Below, piece by piece: positions 44,225 through 53,032 of a stretch of 64,000 nt of DNA. Positions within the stretch are counted from its first letter, which is position 1. Each line of letters begins with the position of its first letter. Source of the DNA: an uncultured Bacilli bacterium (GTDB lineage: Bacteria > Bacillota_I > Bacilli_A > RFN20 > CAG-826). Both the position numbers and the translations under genes were made by a program. The notes under the pieces were generated by a model, which searched no databases, was not told where the DNA came from, and saw only the letters and a program-made list of their open reading frames with translations. The stretch covers positions 197,149-261,148 of the forward strand of contig CALVHN010000001.1 in the NCBI GenBank assembly GCA_944327845.1, given 5' to 3'.

Positions 44225-46521
44225 TATTTTTTAAATCTTTTAAAGAATCCTTTTTTATCTTCTTCTTTTGGCTCGTTTTCGTTTTTATGTTCTTTAATTA
44301 AGAAAGAGTCAAAATCATTTGTTGAAGATTTTACTTTGTCAGTTTCCTCATCTTTTTTATTAAAATCCTTGGTTTTTGCAGGTTTATTTTGAAAATTAGA
44401 AGGATTTTTTTCAAGTAAATCTTTATGAGACACTTTAATTTTACCATGACTATCAATGTCGACAACTTTAACTTTTAAAATATCTCCAACTTTAACAACA
44501 TCACTTGCATTTTTTACATATTTATTGTCAAGTAAAGAAACGTGACATAATGCTTCTTTATTTCCGAAAAGATTTACAAAAGCACCTAAACGATCATCAA
44601 CTTTAACAACAACTGAATCAAATATTTCACCAATTTCAGGAACTCTAACAATATCTTTAATCATTTGAATAGCTTTATCAATTGATTCTTGATCCTTATG
44701 ATAAACACTAACTAAACCATCATCATTAATGTCAATTTTTACATCATCACATTTTTCAATGATATCATTGATAACTTTTCCACCAGTTCCAATAACATCT
44801 TTAATTTTGTCTTTATCAATTTGTAATGTAGCAAATTTTGGAGCATATTTAGATAATTCTTTTCTTGGTTCACTAATTGCTTTTGACATTACTTCTCTAA
44901 TTTGAGCACGAGCATCATGAGCTTGCATTAAAGCATCATGTAAAATTTCTCTTGTTATTCCTTTGATTTTAATATCCATTTGAAGAGCGGTAATACCTTT
45001 TTCAGTTCCAGCAACTTTAAAGTCCATATCCCCAAAGTGATCTTCTAAGCCTTGAATATCAGTAAGAATTGTATAAGGGTGTTTACCATCTAAAGGTCCA
45101 CTAGTAATTAAACCCATTGCGATACCACTGACCATTCTTTTAATTGGTACGCCAGCATCCATTAAAGCCATACAAGAAGCACAGATTGAAGCTTGAGAAG
45201 ATGAACCATTTGATTCACAAACTTCAGCAACACATCTAATGGTATAAGGGAATTCCTCTTCACTAGGTAAAACATAAGATAAAGCTCTTTCGCCTAATGC
45301 ACCATGTCCGATCTCTCTTCTTCCTGGAGCACCAGTTCTTCCAATTTCACCAACACTAAAAGGTGGAAAATTATAATGATGCATCCATCTTTTTGTTTCT
45401 TCTGGAGACAAACTTTCAATAATTTGCTCATCATCTTTAATTCCTAAAGTACAGGTTGAAATAACTTGAGTTTGTCCTCTTGTAAACATAGCACTTCCAT
45501 GAACTCTAGGTAATAAGCCAACTTGAGCATCTAATGGACGGATTTCATCAACCTTTCTTCCATCAGGTCTAATTTTTTCTTCAGTAATTAATCTTCTTAC
45601 TTCGTCTGCGACCATTTTTTCTAAGATGTCATTGACCATAAGCATAGTCAAAGAATGATCTTTTTCATTTTTATATTGCTTATTATCGTATTCTTCTAAA
45701 ATGCTTTCTTTTAATGAATCAATTGCATCTTGTCTTTCAAGTTTATCAAAGATAGAAATTGCTTTAACCATCTTATCATAAATTTTGTCGTAAATATCTT
45801 TTTTGACTGTTTCATCAGGAGCATATAAAGAAACTTCTCTTTTTGGTTTGCCAATTTCGTTAATTATTTCTTTTTCAAATAAGCAAAGTTCTTTAATAGC
45901 TTCATGTCCAAACATAATTGCATCGAGCATTTCTTCTTCAGAAAGTTCATTTGCACCACATTCAACCATGTTAATTGCATCAATTGTTCCAGCGACTGCT
46001 AAATTTAAATCGCTTAATTCTCTTTCTTTAACAGTTGGATTAATAATTAATTTTCCGTCAACTCTTCCAACATAAACTCCAGCAATAGGACCATCAAAAG
46101 GAATATCACTTATTCCTAAAGCTAATGAAGATCCAAGCATTGCAGTCATTTCAGGAGTTGCATCTAAATCAACTGACATAACAGTATTAATGATTTGGAC
46201 TTCATTTCTAAATCCATCAGAAAACATAGGTCTAATTGGACGGTCAATTAATCTTGCAGTTAAAGTTGCATGTTCTCCAGCTTTTCCTTCTCTTCTTAAA
46301 AATCCACCTGGGATTCTACCAATTGCGTATTGTTTTTCTTCGTAAGTGACAGTTAAAGGAAAAAAATCTCCTTCTTTTGGTTCATCACTACAGCATACAG
46401 TTGACAAAACAACTGTGTCATTAAATCTAATAAAAACAGCTCCATCAGCTTGTTTTGCTATTTCGCCTGTTTCAACAATAATTTTTTTACCATAAAATTC
46501 TTTTTCAAATACTCTTTTCAT
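44224..46521 (-). CDS. pnp: Polyribonucleotide nucleotidyltransferase (PNPase)
   Basis: 3'-5' phosphorolytic exoribonuclease of the degradosome. It has 765 residues. Two RNase PH domains; the first has FIRFNDTVVLSTV and GRIPGGFLRREGK, and the second has IRPDGRKVDEIRPLD, TRGQTQVISTCTLG and CVAEVCESNGSSSQA. A KH domain (VIGTGGKVINDII, about 565) and an S1 domain (GAFVNLFGNKEALCHVSLL) follow. The C-terminal tail is Lys/Glu-rich. A -10 TATAAT lies in the 60-base gap to the ABC gene. It is followed by a phosphoesterase and a dead RNase J-like gene. Confidence 0.98.
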   Translation of the reverse strand: MKRVFEKEFYGKKIIVETGEIAKQADGAVFIRFNDTVVLSTVCCSDEPKEGDFFPLTVTYEEKQYAIGRIPGGFLRREGKAGEHATLTARLIDRPIRPMFSDGFRNEVQIINTVMSVDLDATPEMTAMLGSSLALGISDIPFDGPIAGVYVGRVDGKLIINPTVKERELSDLNLAVAGTIDAINMVECGANELSEEEMLDAIMFGHEAIKELCLFEKEIINEIGKPKREVSLYAPDETVKKDIYDKIYDKMVKAISIFDKLERQDAIDSLKESILEEYDNKQYKNEKDHSLTMLMVNDILEKMVADEVRRLITEEKIRPDGRKVDEIRPLDAQVGLLPRVHGSAMFTRGQTQVISTCTLGIKDDEQIIESLSPEETKRWMHHYNFPPFSVGEIGRTGAPGRREIGHGALGERALSYVLPSEEEFPYTIRCVAEVCESNGSSSQASICASCMALMDAGVPIKRMVSGIAMGLITSGPLDGKHPYTILTDIQGLEDHFGDMDFKVAGTEKGITALQMDIKIKGITREILHDALMQAHDARAQIREVMSKAISEPRKELSKYAPKFATLQIDKDKIKDVIGTGGKVINDIIEKCDDVKIDINDDGLVSVYHKDQESIDKAIQMIKDIVRVPEIGEIFDSVVVKVDDRLGAFVNLFGNKEALCHVSLLDNKYVKNASDVVKVGDILKVKVVDIDSHGKIKVSHKDLLEKNPSNFQNKPAKTKDFNKKDEETDKVKSSTNDFDSFLIKEHKNENEPKEEDKKGFFKRFKK

Positions 46522-46583
46522 CTTTCTTTTCCTTTTTCAAACGTTTTTAATTATATTATTTAGAATATTAAATTTCCATAATT

Positions 46584-48359
46584 TTAATACTCTTTTAAAC
46601 TGTTAAATTGAGAATTGTACAATTTAAAATATTCACCTTTCTTATTTAATAGTTCTATATGATTACCAACTTCTATAACTTCACCGTTTTTTATAACAAC
46701 AATTAGATCGCATTTTTTAATTGTTGATAATCTATGGGCAATAATAAATGATGTTTTATTTCTCATTAATAAATCAAAAGCATCAACAATCTTCTTTTCT
46801 GTTAATGAATCAATATTTGAAGTAGCTTCATCTAAAACAATTATCTCTTTATTTGCAAGCATAGCCCTTGCAATGGATAAAAGTTGTTTTTGTCCTTCAC
46901 TTAAAGAAGTACTTTCATCAATAACAGTTTCATATCCATCAGGAAGAGACATAATAAAATCATGGCAATTACTACTTATAGCACATTTAATAATTTCTTC
47001 TTTTGTTGCGTTTGTCCTTGAAAAACCTATGTTTTCTAATATATTTCCATTAAAAATCCAACTTTCTTGCAATACTAAACCAAATAAATCACGAATCGAA
47101 TCTTTTGTAAAATCATTTATATTTTCTTCATTAAATAATATTTCTCCTTTTGTTACATCATAAAATCTTAATAGCAAATTGATTAAAGTGGTTTTCCCTG
47201 AACCTGTTTCACCAACAAAAGCTACCTTTTCTCCTTTATTTATTTTTAAATTAAAGTTTTTAATAACTTCTTTTTTTGAATCATAAGAAAAAGAAATATT
47301 ATTAAAATATATGGATTCTAAAGGTTTTTTAAATTTTTTATCGATATTTTTATTATTTTCCGTATCTTCAAACAACAGTTTATTAATTCTTTTTAAAGAC
47401 TGATAACCTTGTTGAATTTCAGAAATAGTTGAAGACATTTCATTAAAAGGTTTAGCAAATTGATTAGCATATTGTAAGAAAGTTGAAATTACACCTATTG
47501 TTGAAGTTGCTCCTAAAATAACAAAATTATTTTCACTTGAGAAAATACATAAAATTGCACCAACAAAACCAACGATTGCATAAACAAAATTATTTATTAA
47601 TCTTGTAGATGGGTTAGTAAAAGTTGAAATAAACTGAGCTTTTTGTCCGTTTTTATAAAATTCTTTATTAATATGAGAGAATTTTTTTAATTTTTCATCT
47701 TGATAATTTAAACTGATTATTTGCTCAAAATTTAGGAAATCTTCCATAATAACACCATTTAATTTTGCTTGAGTTTCCACTTGTTTCTTATAAAATTTAT
47801 TAGAATTTTTAGAGACTTTATAAGAGATTAAAAAGCTTAACGGTGAAAGAATTAAAACAACGCAAGCTAAAATCCAGTTTATATAAAACATAAAACCAAT
47901 TGTAAAAATGATAGTAAGTATGCCTTCATAAAATTGTTTTAAAAAGCCAACCAAAGCAAGATTAATATTATCGGTATCATTAATTGCTAAAGATAAAATA
48001 TCGCCTCTAGTTCTAGAATCCAAATACTTAATAGGTAAATAATTTATTTTTCTAAAACAATCATTTCTAACATCTCTTAAATTCTTTTCAATAATAAAAC
48101 TAATAAGGAAATTAAAAATGAATTGAGCGATGCTTCCAAAAACAATAAAAATTGAAATAATTGAAAGCATTAAAATTATTGTATTGAAATTACCACTTAA
48201 ATCTCTTATTTGTGCTGCAATTTCATCGATTGAAAGTCCAATTAAATATGGAGTTATTACGCTTGATGCAACATAAATTAAAACTAAAATAAATATCAAA
48301 AATATAGAAAATTTATTTTTTCTAAAATATTTAAAAAGATTTTTAATTTCTTTTTTCAT
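46584..48359 (-). CDS. ABC exporter half-transporter, consensus ATP site
   Basis: A 591-residue type-1 ABC exporter with six membrane helices and a C-terminal NBD. Walker A is GETGSGKTTL (about 379), the signature LSEGQKQLLSIARAML, and Walker B IIVLDEATSNID with the catalytic Glu. Together with the next gene (48359-50107) it makes a heterodimer of the LmrCD/TmrAB/YheHI type. The start overlaps the upstream stop as TAATG with GGAGG before it. The substrate (drug, lipid or peptide) is unknown. Confidence 0.88.
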   Translation of the reverse strand: MKKEIKNLFKYFRKNKFSIFLIFILVLIYVASSVITPYLIGLSIDEIAAQIRDLSGNFNTIILMLSIISIFIVFGSIAQFIFNFLISFIIEKNLRDVRNDCFRKINYLPIKYLDSRTRGDILSLAINDTDNINLALVGFLKQFYEGILTIIFTIGFMFYINWILACVVLILSPLSFLISYKVSKNSNKFYKKQVETQAKLNGVIMEDFLNFEQIISLNYQDEKLKKFSHINKEFYKNGQKAQFISTFTNPSTRLINNFVYAIVGFVGAILCIFSSENNFVILGATSTIGVISTFLQYANQFAKPFNEMSSTISEIQQGYQSLKRINKLLFEDTENNKNIDKKFKKPLESIYFNNISFSYDSKKEVIKNFNLKINKGEKVAFVGETGSGKTTLINLLLRFYDVTKGEILFNEENINDFTKDSIRDLFGLVLQESWIFNGNILENIGFSRTNATKEEIIKCAISSNCHDFIMSLPDGYETVIDESTSLSEGQKQLLSIARAMLANKEIIVLDEATSNIDSLTEKKIVDAFDLLMRNKTSFIIAHRLSTIKKCDLIVVIKNGEVIEVGNHIELLNKKGEYFKLYNSQFNSLKEY

Positions 48360-50107
48360 TATTCATTCCTCCCAAATTGAGAGTTATAAATATCACGATA
48401 AATTTTAGAATTAACCAACAAATCATCATGTTTTCCAACATCAACAATTTTTCCATGGTCTAAAACATATATTCGATCAAGATTGATTAATGCTGAAATT
48501 TTTTGAGAAACGATTATTAAAGTTAAATCTTTTAGATTAAATAATTCCTTTAATAATTTCTTTTCAGTTATAGCGTCAAGTGCGCTTGTAGAATCATCTA
48601 AAATTAAAACTTCAGGTTCTTTTAATAAACTACGCACAATAGATAATCTTTGCTTTTGTCCTCCTGAAAAATTTGATCCATTTTCTTCTACGTTATGTTT
48701 TAAAAAATCAGAATAATTTCTTACAAAATCATAAGCTTGCGCTACTTTTAATGCATTAATTATTTTACTTTCATCGATTGAAGGATTATCTAATGTTAGA
48801 TTTGAAAGTAAATCACCTTTAAATAAGATACTTTTTTGATTAACAATGCTTACATTATCTTTTAGATAATTTAAATCATATTCTTTTATATTTTTATCTT
48901 TAAAAAATACTTTTCCATTTTTTGCATCTATTAGTCTATTAAATAATTTTAATAAAGTAGATTTTCCACTTCCAGTTAAGCCAATAATTCCAATTTTTTC
49001 ACCTTTTTTAATTTCTAAATTGATATTTTGTAATACATTATGTTTATCTTCAGAAAAAGAAAAACTAACGTTTTCTAGCTTAAAAATATAATCATAATTT
49101 AAATCTTGGTAATCATTAAAAATATTTCCATTTTTAATTGTTGGCTCTACACTTAATACTTTATTAATTCTTTCATTTGAAGCATAAGCTTTAGTAAAAA
49201 TAACAATTAAATTACAAACAACAATTAAAGCTAGTAAGATTTGATTTAAATATGAGATTAAAGCTACTAAATCTCCTGATGTAATAAAACTTAAATTATT
49301 ATCAATAAAAATATAATTTGTAGAAATGTAAACAATTAAAATTACTGCAATATTTACTATAAAAAAAGTAAAAGGATTAATTATTGAATTTAAAATAGAG
49401 TTTCTTTTACTTTCTTTATAATATTCATCAGTTGCTTTTTCAAATTCATTTATAACATTTTCTTCTTTATTAAATCCTTTAATAAACCTCATTCCATTAA
49501 AAGAATCCTTGCAAATCTCGGTTATTTTATCATTTTTTTCTTGCATTTTAAGAATCTGTTTACTCGAAAATTTAAAAACAATAAAGTAAATTATGCAAAT
49601 TAATGGAATAAGTCCTAAATAAATTAAACCAATTTGCCATTTAATAATAAAAGAGCAAATTAAGGCACCAATTACAAGGCAAGGAGCTCTTAAAGCTAAA
49701 CGTATTGCCATTGAAACACCATTTTGTAATTTAATTACATCATTTGATATTGTAGTTATTAAATAATTCGAACCAAATTTATTTAGTTCATTGCTAGAAA
49801 ATGATGAAACCTTTTTATAAAGCCTGTTTCTTATATCTTCACCAACTCCCCAAGTCGTAATTGAAGCAAAATATTGGCAAACAATTGTTGAAGAAAAACC
49901 TAAAACCGCTAAAAGAAGCAAAAGAATTGAATAAAATATAATATTAAAATAGTTTTTATCATAAATAGCTTCATTAATACCTACGTTAATAATAAATCTC
50001 ATTATAAAAGGAGTTATTAATTCAAAAATAACTTCGACCATTTTAAATATTGGACCTAATATACAAGGGATTTTGTATTTTTTTAATGAAGATAATGCTT
50101 TTTCCAT
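48359..50107 (-). CDS. ABC exporter half-transporter, degenerate ATP site
   Basis: A 582-residue partner of the previous exporter gene. Six helices precede an NBD with GLTGSGKSTLLKLF, FSGGQKQRLSIVRSLL and VLILDDSTSALD. The usual catalytic Glu after Walker B is Asp, as in the non-catalytic half of heterodimeric exporters. It starts only four bases after the rpsO terminator T-tract and has no ribosome site. It probably relies on readthrough from rpsO or a weak promoter in the end of rpsO. Confidence 0.87.
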   Translation of the reverse strand: MEKALSSLKKYKIPCILGPIFKMVEVIFELITPFIMRFIINVGINEAIYDKNYFNIIFYSILLLLLAVLGFSSTIVCQYFASITTWGVGEDIRNRLYKKVSSFSSNELNKFGSNYLITTISNDVIKLQNGVSMAIRLALRAPCLVIGALICSFIIKWQIGLIYLGLIPLICIIYFIVFKFSSKQILKMQEKNDKITEICKDSFNGMRFIKGFNKEENVINEFEKATDEYYKESKRNSILNSIINPFTFFIVNIAVILIVYISTNYIFIDNNLSFITSGDLVALISYLNQILLALIVVCNLIVIFTKAYASNERINKVLSVEPTIKNGNIFNDYQDLNYDYIFKLENVSFSFSEDKHNVLQNINLEIKKGEKIGIIGLTGSGKSTLLKLFNRLIDAKNGKVFFKDKNIKEYDLNYLKDNVSIVNQKSILFKGDLLSNLTLDNPSIDESKIINALKVAQAYDFVRNYSDFLKHNVEENGSNFSGGQKQRLSIVRSLLKEPEVLILDDSTSALDAITEKKLLKELFNLKDLTLIIVSQKISALINLDRIYVLDHGKIVDVGKHDDLLVNSKIYRDIYNSQFGRNE

Positions 50108-50110
50108 TTA

Positions 50111-50141
50111 AATAAAAAATAAAGCCCTTATTCAGGGCTTT
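50111..50141 (-). terminator. rpsO terminator
   Basis: On the minus strand AAAGCCCT and AGGGCTTT form an 8-bp stem around GAATA, followed by a T-rich run (ATTTTTTATTT). It lies 8 bases after the rpsO stop and just before the ABC exporter start. Confidence 0.9.
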
Positions 50142-50148
50142 ATAATTA

Positions 50149-50418
50149 CTACTTTCTTAATCCAAGTTCAGCTAAAATTTTAATATAGCGATCACGATTA
50201 GTTCTTTCTAAATAACTTAATAAAGATTTTCTTTGTCCGACAAGAATAAGTAAACCACGTCTTGCAACATGATCCTTATGATTCTTTTTTAAGTGTTCAG
50301 TTAAAGCTTTAATTCTTTTTGTTAATAAAGCAATTTGAACTTCGATTGATCCTGTATCTTTTTCGTTTTTACCGAATTGAGATACAACTTCAGCTTTTAA
50401 TTTCTTTTCTAAAGCCAT
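50149..50418 (-). CDS. rpsO: 30S ribosomal protein S15 (uS15)
   Basis: Primary 16S-binding protein of the 30S platform. It has 89 residues starting MALEKKLKAEVVSQFG, with the GSIEVQIALLTKRIKALTEHLKKN and GLLILVGQRKSLLSYL segments. The ATG at 50418 is fixed by GGAGGG five bases upstream; a longer frame to 50430 would cover the ribosome site. It carries a structured leader (see 50419-50494), and a terminator follows. The classical order rpsO-pnp is broken here by the inserted ABC exporter pair. Confidence 0.97.
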   Translation of the reverse strand: MALEKKLKAEVVSQFGKNEKDTGSIEVQIALLTKRIKALTEHLKKNHKDHVARRGLLILVGQRKSLLSYLERTNRDRYIKILAELGLRK

Positions 50419-50530
50419 AATTCCCTCCATTTAAATAAATATGCGTTAATCTATGATTATCGTTTTGGGATTCGATAATCTTGGAAAAACGTAGCTATTT
50501 AGTATAACAATTTAATATAAATAAATACAA
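50419..50530 (-). promoter_or_regulatory. rpsO promoter and structured leader
   Basis: Promoter: TTGTAT (50530-50525), 18 bases, TATACT (50506-50501). The roughly 75-base leader has a perfect 8-bp hairpin GATTATCG / CGATAATC (50480-50455), with a possible outer stem CGTT/AACG. In many bacteria S15 represses its own mRNA through a leader structure; this may be an S15-binding leader, but I cannot confirm the fold. Confidence 0.5.
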
Positions 50531-50547
50531 GATAGATTTTCTAAAAA

Positions 50548-51468
50548 TTAATTGTTCTTGAATTTATTATAATCAAAATAGTGAATTGCTTCCTCAATAT
50601 CTACTTTTACTCTTTCTTTTAAGCTATCAATATCATCGAATTTAATTTCATCTCTTATTTTATCTAAAAATATTAAATCAATGTGTTGTCCATATAAGTC
50701 ATTATTAAAATTAATAATATGAGTTTCAATTGATTTAACACCAGAATCATCAATTGTAGGATTAATTCCGATATTTGTAATTGAGTTAAATTTTAATCCA
50801 TTTATAACACATTTTGTTATATAGACACCATTTTTTGGTATTACATATTTTTCATCACATTCTAAATTTGCCGTAGGAAAACCAAATTTTTTTCCATTTC
50901 CTTTTCCGTGAACAATTTTTCCACTAATTAAATATTCTCTTCCTAACCAACGATTAGCATCTTTAATATCCCCTTTAATAAGCAATTCTTTAATACTTGA
51001 AGAAGATATTTTATTTCCAAAATGATCAGTAACATAATTTAAAACATATACTTCAGAGAATCTTTCTTTTAAAAATGAAACATCGCCTAATGCGTTATAT
51101 CCATACTTAAAATCTGGCCCACAAAATATTTTAATAGGATTAATTACTTTTAAAACTTTGTTTACAAAGTCAACATATGAAATTTTCCTAAATTTTTCAG
51201 AAACTTTTACGATTAATAAATAATCAACACCAAGTTTTTCCATTAACTTAATTTTTGTATTTAAATTTGTTAAATAAGAATTTGAATTTGCTTTTAAAGA
51301 TTTATCAAATGTTAAAACAGCAAGATTTCCTTCTTGAGTCATAGATTTTGCAAAAGAAATTAACTGAGAATGTCCAATATGCACTCCATCAAAGTTTCCT
51401 AAAACTAAAGATAAATTATCAATATTTATTCTTGAATCTTCAAATTTATTTAAATAAATAATTTCCAT
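50548..51468 (-). CDS. ribF: Bifunctional riboflavin kinase / FAD synthetase
   Basis: Makes FMN and FAD from riboflavin. It has 306 residues. The N-terminal nucleotidyltransferase domain has LGNFDGVHIGHSQLI (about 24-38) and IFCGPDFKYGYNALGD with SSSIKELL. The C-terminal kinase domain has GKIVHGKGNGKKFGFPTANL (Gly-x-Lys and PTAN motifs), NGVYI and NIGINPT. It lies upstream of rpsO, an order common in Bacilli. TATAAT (51484-51479) ends ten bases before the ATG with no ribosome site. Confidence 0.97.
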   Translation of the reverse strand: MEIIYLNKFEDSRINIDNLSLVLGNFDGVHIGHSQLISFAKSMTQEGNLAVLTFDKSLKANSNSYLTNLNTKIKLMEKLGVDYLLIVKVSEKFRKISYVDFVNKVLKVINPIKIFCGPDFKYGYNALGDVSFLKERFSEVYVLNYVTDHFGNKISSSSIKELLIKGDIKDANRWLGREYLISGKIVHGKGNGKKFGFPTANLECDEKYVIPKNGVYITKCVINGLKFNSITNIGINPTIDDSGVKSIETHIINFNNDLYGQHIDLIFLDKIRDEIKFDDIDSLKERVKVDIEEAIHYFDYNKFKNN

Positions 51469-51517
51469 AATGTTGAATATTATAATAGAAATGTTGTTAT
51501 AATTAAAGACGTTAACT
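51469..51517. promoter_or_regulatory. Divergent promoters of ribF and TtcA-like gene
   Basis: The 49-base gap has TATAAT on the minus strand (51484-51479), ten bases before the ribF ATG, and TATAAT on the plus strand (51498-51503), 14 bases before the other ATG. Leaders would be a few bases long, without ribosome sites, on both sides. Confidence 0.6.
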
Positions 51518-52681
51518 ATGAAATCGCTAAGAACATTATTATCATTAATTAGAAAAGCAAATAAAAAATATAATCTTATCGAAAATGGAGATAAAATCGC
51601 TGTTGGAGTTAGTGGGGGTAAGGATAGTATAATCCTTCTTTATGCATTAACTTTATTTAAAAAATACTCACATATAGCCTTTCAAATTTTCCCTGTAACA
51701 ATGAATTTAGGTTTTGAAAATTTTGATATTAACGGAATTAAAAGCTTTGTAAAAAAATTAGGTTTAGACTTGATTGTAACTGATTCTACCAATGTTTTTA
51801 AAATCTTAAAAATACAAAAAAATCAACAAAAATTAACGCATCTTCCTTGTTCGATTTGTTCAAGAATGAAAAAGGCTATAATAAATAAAATAGCAAAAGA
51901 AAATGAATGCAATAAGGTTGCTTTTGCACATCATGCAGATGATGCAATAGAGACTTTATTTTTAAATGAGATATATGGAGGAAGAATAGCTACATTTGCT
52001 CCTAAAATGTTCTTATCAAATGAAAAAATCACCTTTATAAGGCCACTTGTTTTATGTAGTGAAAAACTTATTAAAAAAACTTTAAAGGAAGAAAATTTGC
52101 CTTCTTTTAAATCCAATTGTCCAAATGATGGAATTACAAAAAGAGCCGAGATTAAGGAACTTATTAAAAAAATAACGACTGATTTTAAAGGATCAGACTC
52201 TAATTTATTAACAATGCTTGAAAATGATGAACAACTTGATTTATTTTTTGAACATCAAGAAATTAAATTAGAAAACTCAAATAATCTTTTTTATAAAAAC
52301 ATTATTAATATTGATGATTATAACGAATATTTAATCTATTTAAATGAACTAGATAATAACCCATACAATAATAAATATTTTGAGAAAAAATTAAAATATT
52401 ATGCTTTATATGATAAGCATCAAATCATCGCAACACTTTCGTTAAAACAAGCAGGAAAAGATTTTGAAGTTATATCATATAAATATAATAACTATAATGA
52501 TTTTTTAAATTTTATCTTTGATTTATATACTGAACTTTATAAAAAGTATAATCCAATAAACTTGTATATATTATCATCTAAGGAAAATTTCTTAAAAGAA
52601 ATAGGGTTTAGCAAGGTTTTTGATAAAAAATATGTATTAAATTTAAATCCTATTCATATTGAAAAGCTAAAGAAAAACTAA
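51518..52681 (+). CDS. TtcA/TilS-like PP-loop protein with C-terminal GNAT-like extension
   Basis: A 387-residue protein. Residues 1-230 are a PP-loop ATPase: VGVSGGKDSIILLYAL (about 29-44), PCSICSRMKKAIINKIA (CxxC), AFAHHADDAIETLFLNE and SNCPNDG, as in TtcA-type tRNA 2-thiocytidine synthases. The last 120 residues (DNNPYNNKYFEKKLKYY ... KEIGFSKVFDKKYVLN) look like an acetyltransferase end, but a GNAT assignment is tentative. Probably modifies tRNA; the target is unknown. It is divergent from ribF, and its stop codon overlaps that of rbfA (CTAA). Confidence 0.75.
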   Translation: MKSLRTLLSLIRKANKKYNLIENGDKIAVGVSGGKDSIILLYALTLFKKYSHIAFQIFPVTMNLGFENFDINGIKSFVKKLGLDLIVTDSTNVFKILKIQKNQQKLTHLPCSICSRMKKAIINKIAKENECNKVAFAHHADDAIETLFLNEIYGGRIATFAPKMFLSNEKITFIRPLVLCSEKLIKKTLKEENLPSFKSNCPNDGITKRAEIKELIKKITTDFKGSDSNLLTMLENDEQLDLFFEHQEIKLENSNNLFYKNIINIDDYNEYLIYLNELDNNPYNNKYFEKKLKYYALYDKHQIIATLSLKQAGKDFEVISYKYNNYNDFLNFIFDLYTELYKKYNPINLYILSSKENFLKEIGFSKVFDKKYVLNLNPIHIEKLKKN

Positions 52682-53031
52682 TTATTTTTCATATTTTCAA
52701 GCTCTTCTTCTTCCTTTTTTAATAAATCAGTAATCTTATCTTCCGTAGCAAAACCTCTATCCAAAATAAATTCAATTTCAGGAGCTCTTCTTAATTTAAT
52801 TTTTTTAGCAAGTAAGCTACGCACTAGACCTTTTATTTTTAATAACTTATTAAAGTTTTCTTCATGATTAAAATAAAAACTAACATAGACTTTAACATAA
52901 CTATAATCGCTACTAACATCAACATTTGAGACAGTAATAAAACCAATGTTAGAATTTTTTGATTCTTTTAAAAGAATATCACGGATATTCTTATCAATAA
53001 TCATTTTTATTCTTTCTTGTCTATTTGCCAT
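52678..53031 (-). CDS. rbfA: Ribosome-binding factor A
   Basis: KH-like protein needed for late 30S maturation near the 5' end of 16S rRNA. It has 117 residues with MANRQERIKMIIDKNIRDIL, VSNVDVSSDYSYVKVYVSF and a C-terminal LRRAPEIEFILDRGF. It is the last gene of rimP-nusA-ylxR-infB-rbfA and starts two bases after infB. Its stop overlaps the stop of the convergent TtcA-like gene. Confidence 0.96.
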   Translation of the reverse strand: MANRQERIKMIIDKNIRDILLKESKNSNIGFITVSNVDVSSDYSYVKVYVSFYFNHEENFNKLLKIKGLVRSLLAKKIKLRRAPEIEFILDRGFATEDKITDLLKKEEEELENMKNN

Positions 53032-53032
53032 T

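Noticed and set aside
45723-45733. TTGCATCTTGT on the plus strand, an 11-base match to the shared promoter 13-mer
   Set aside because: It lies inside pnp on the antisense strand, diverges at the next base, has no GGTAATTTTT block at the required spacing, and no gene start follows.
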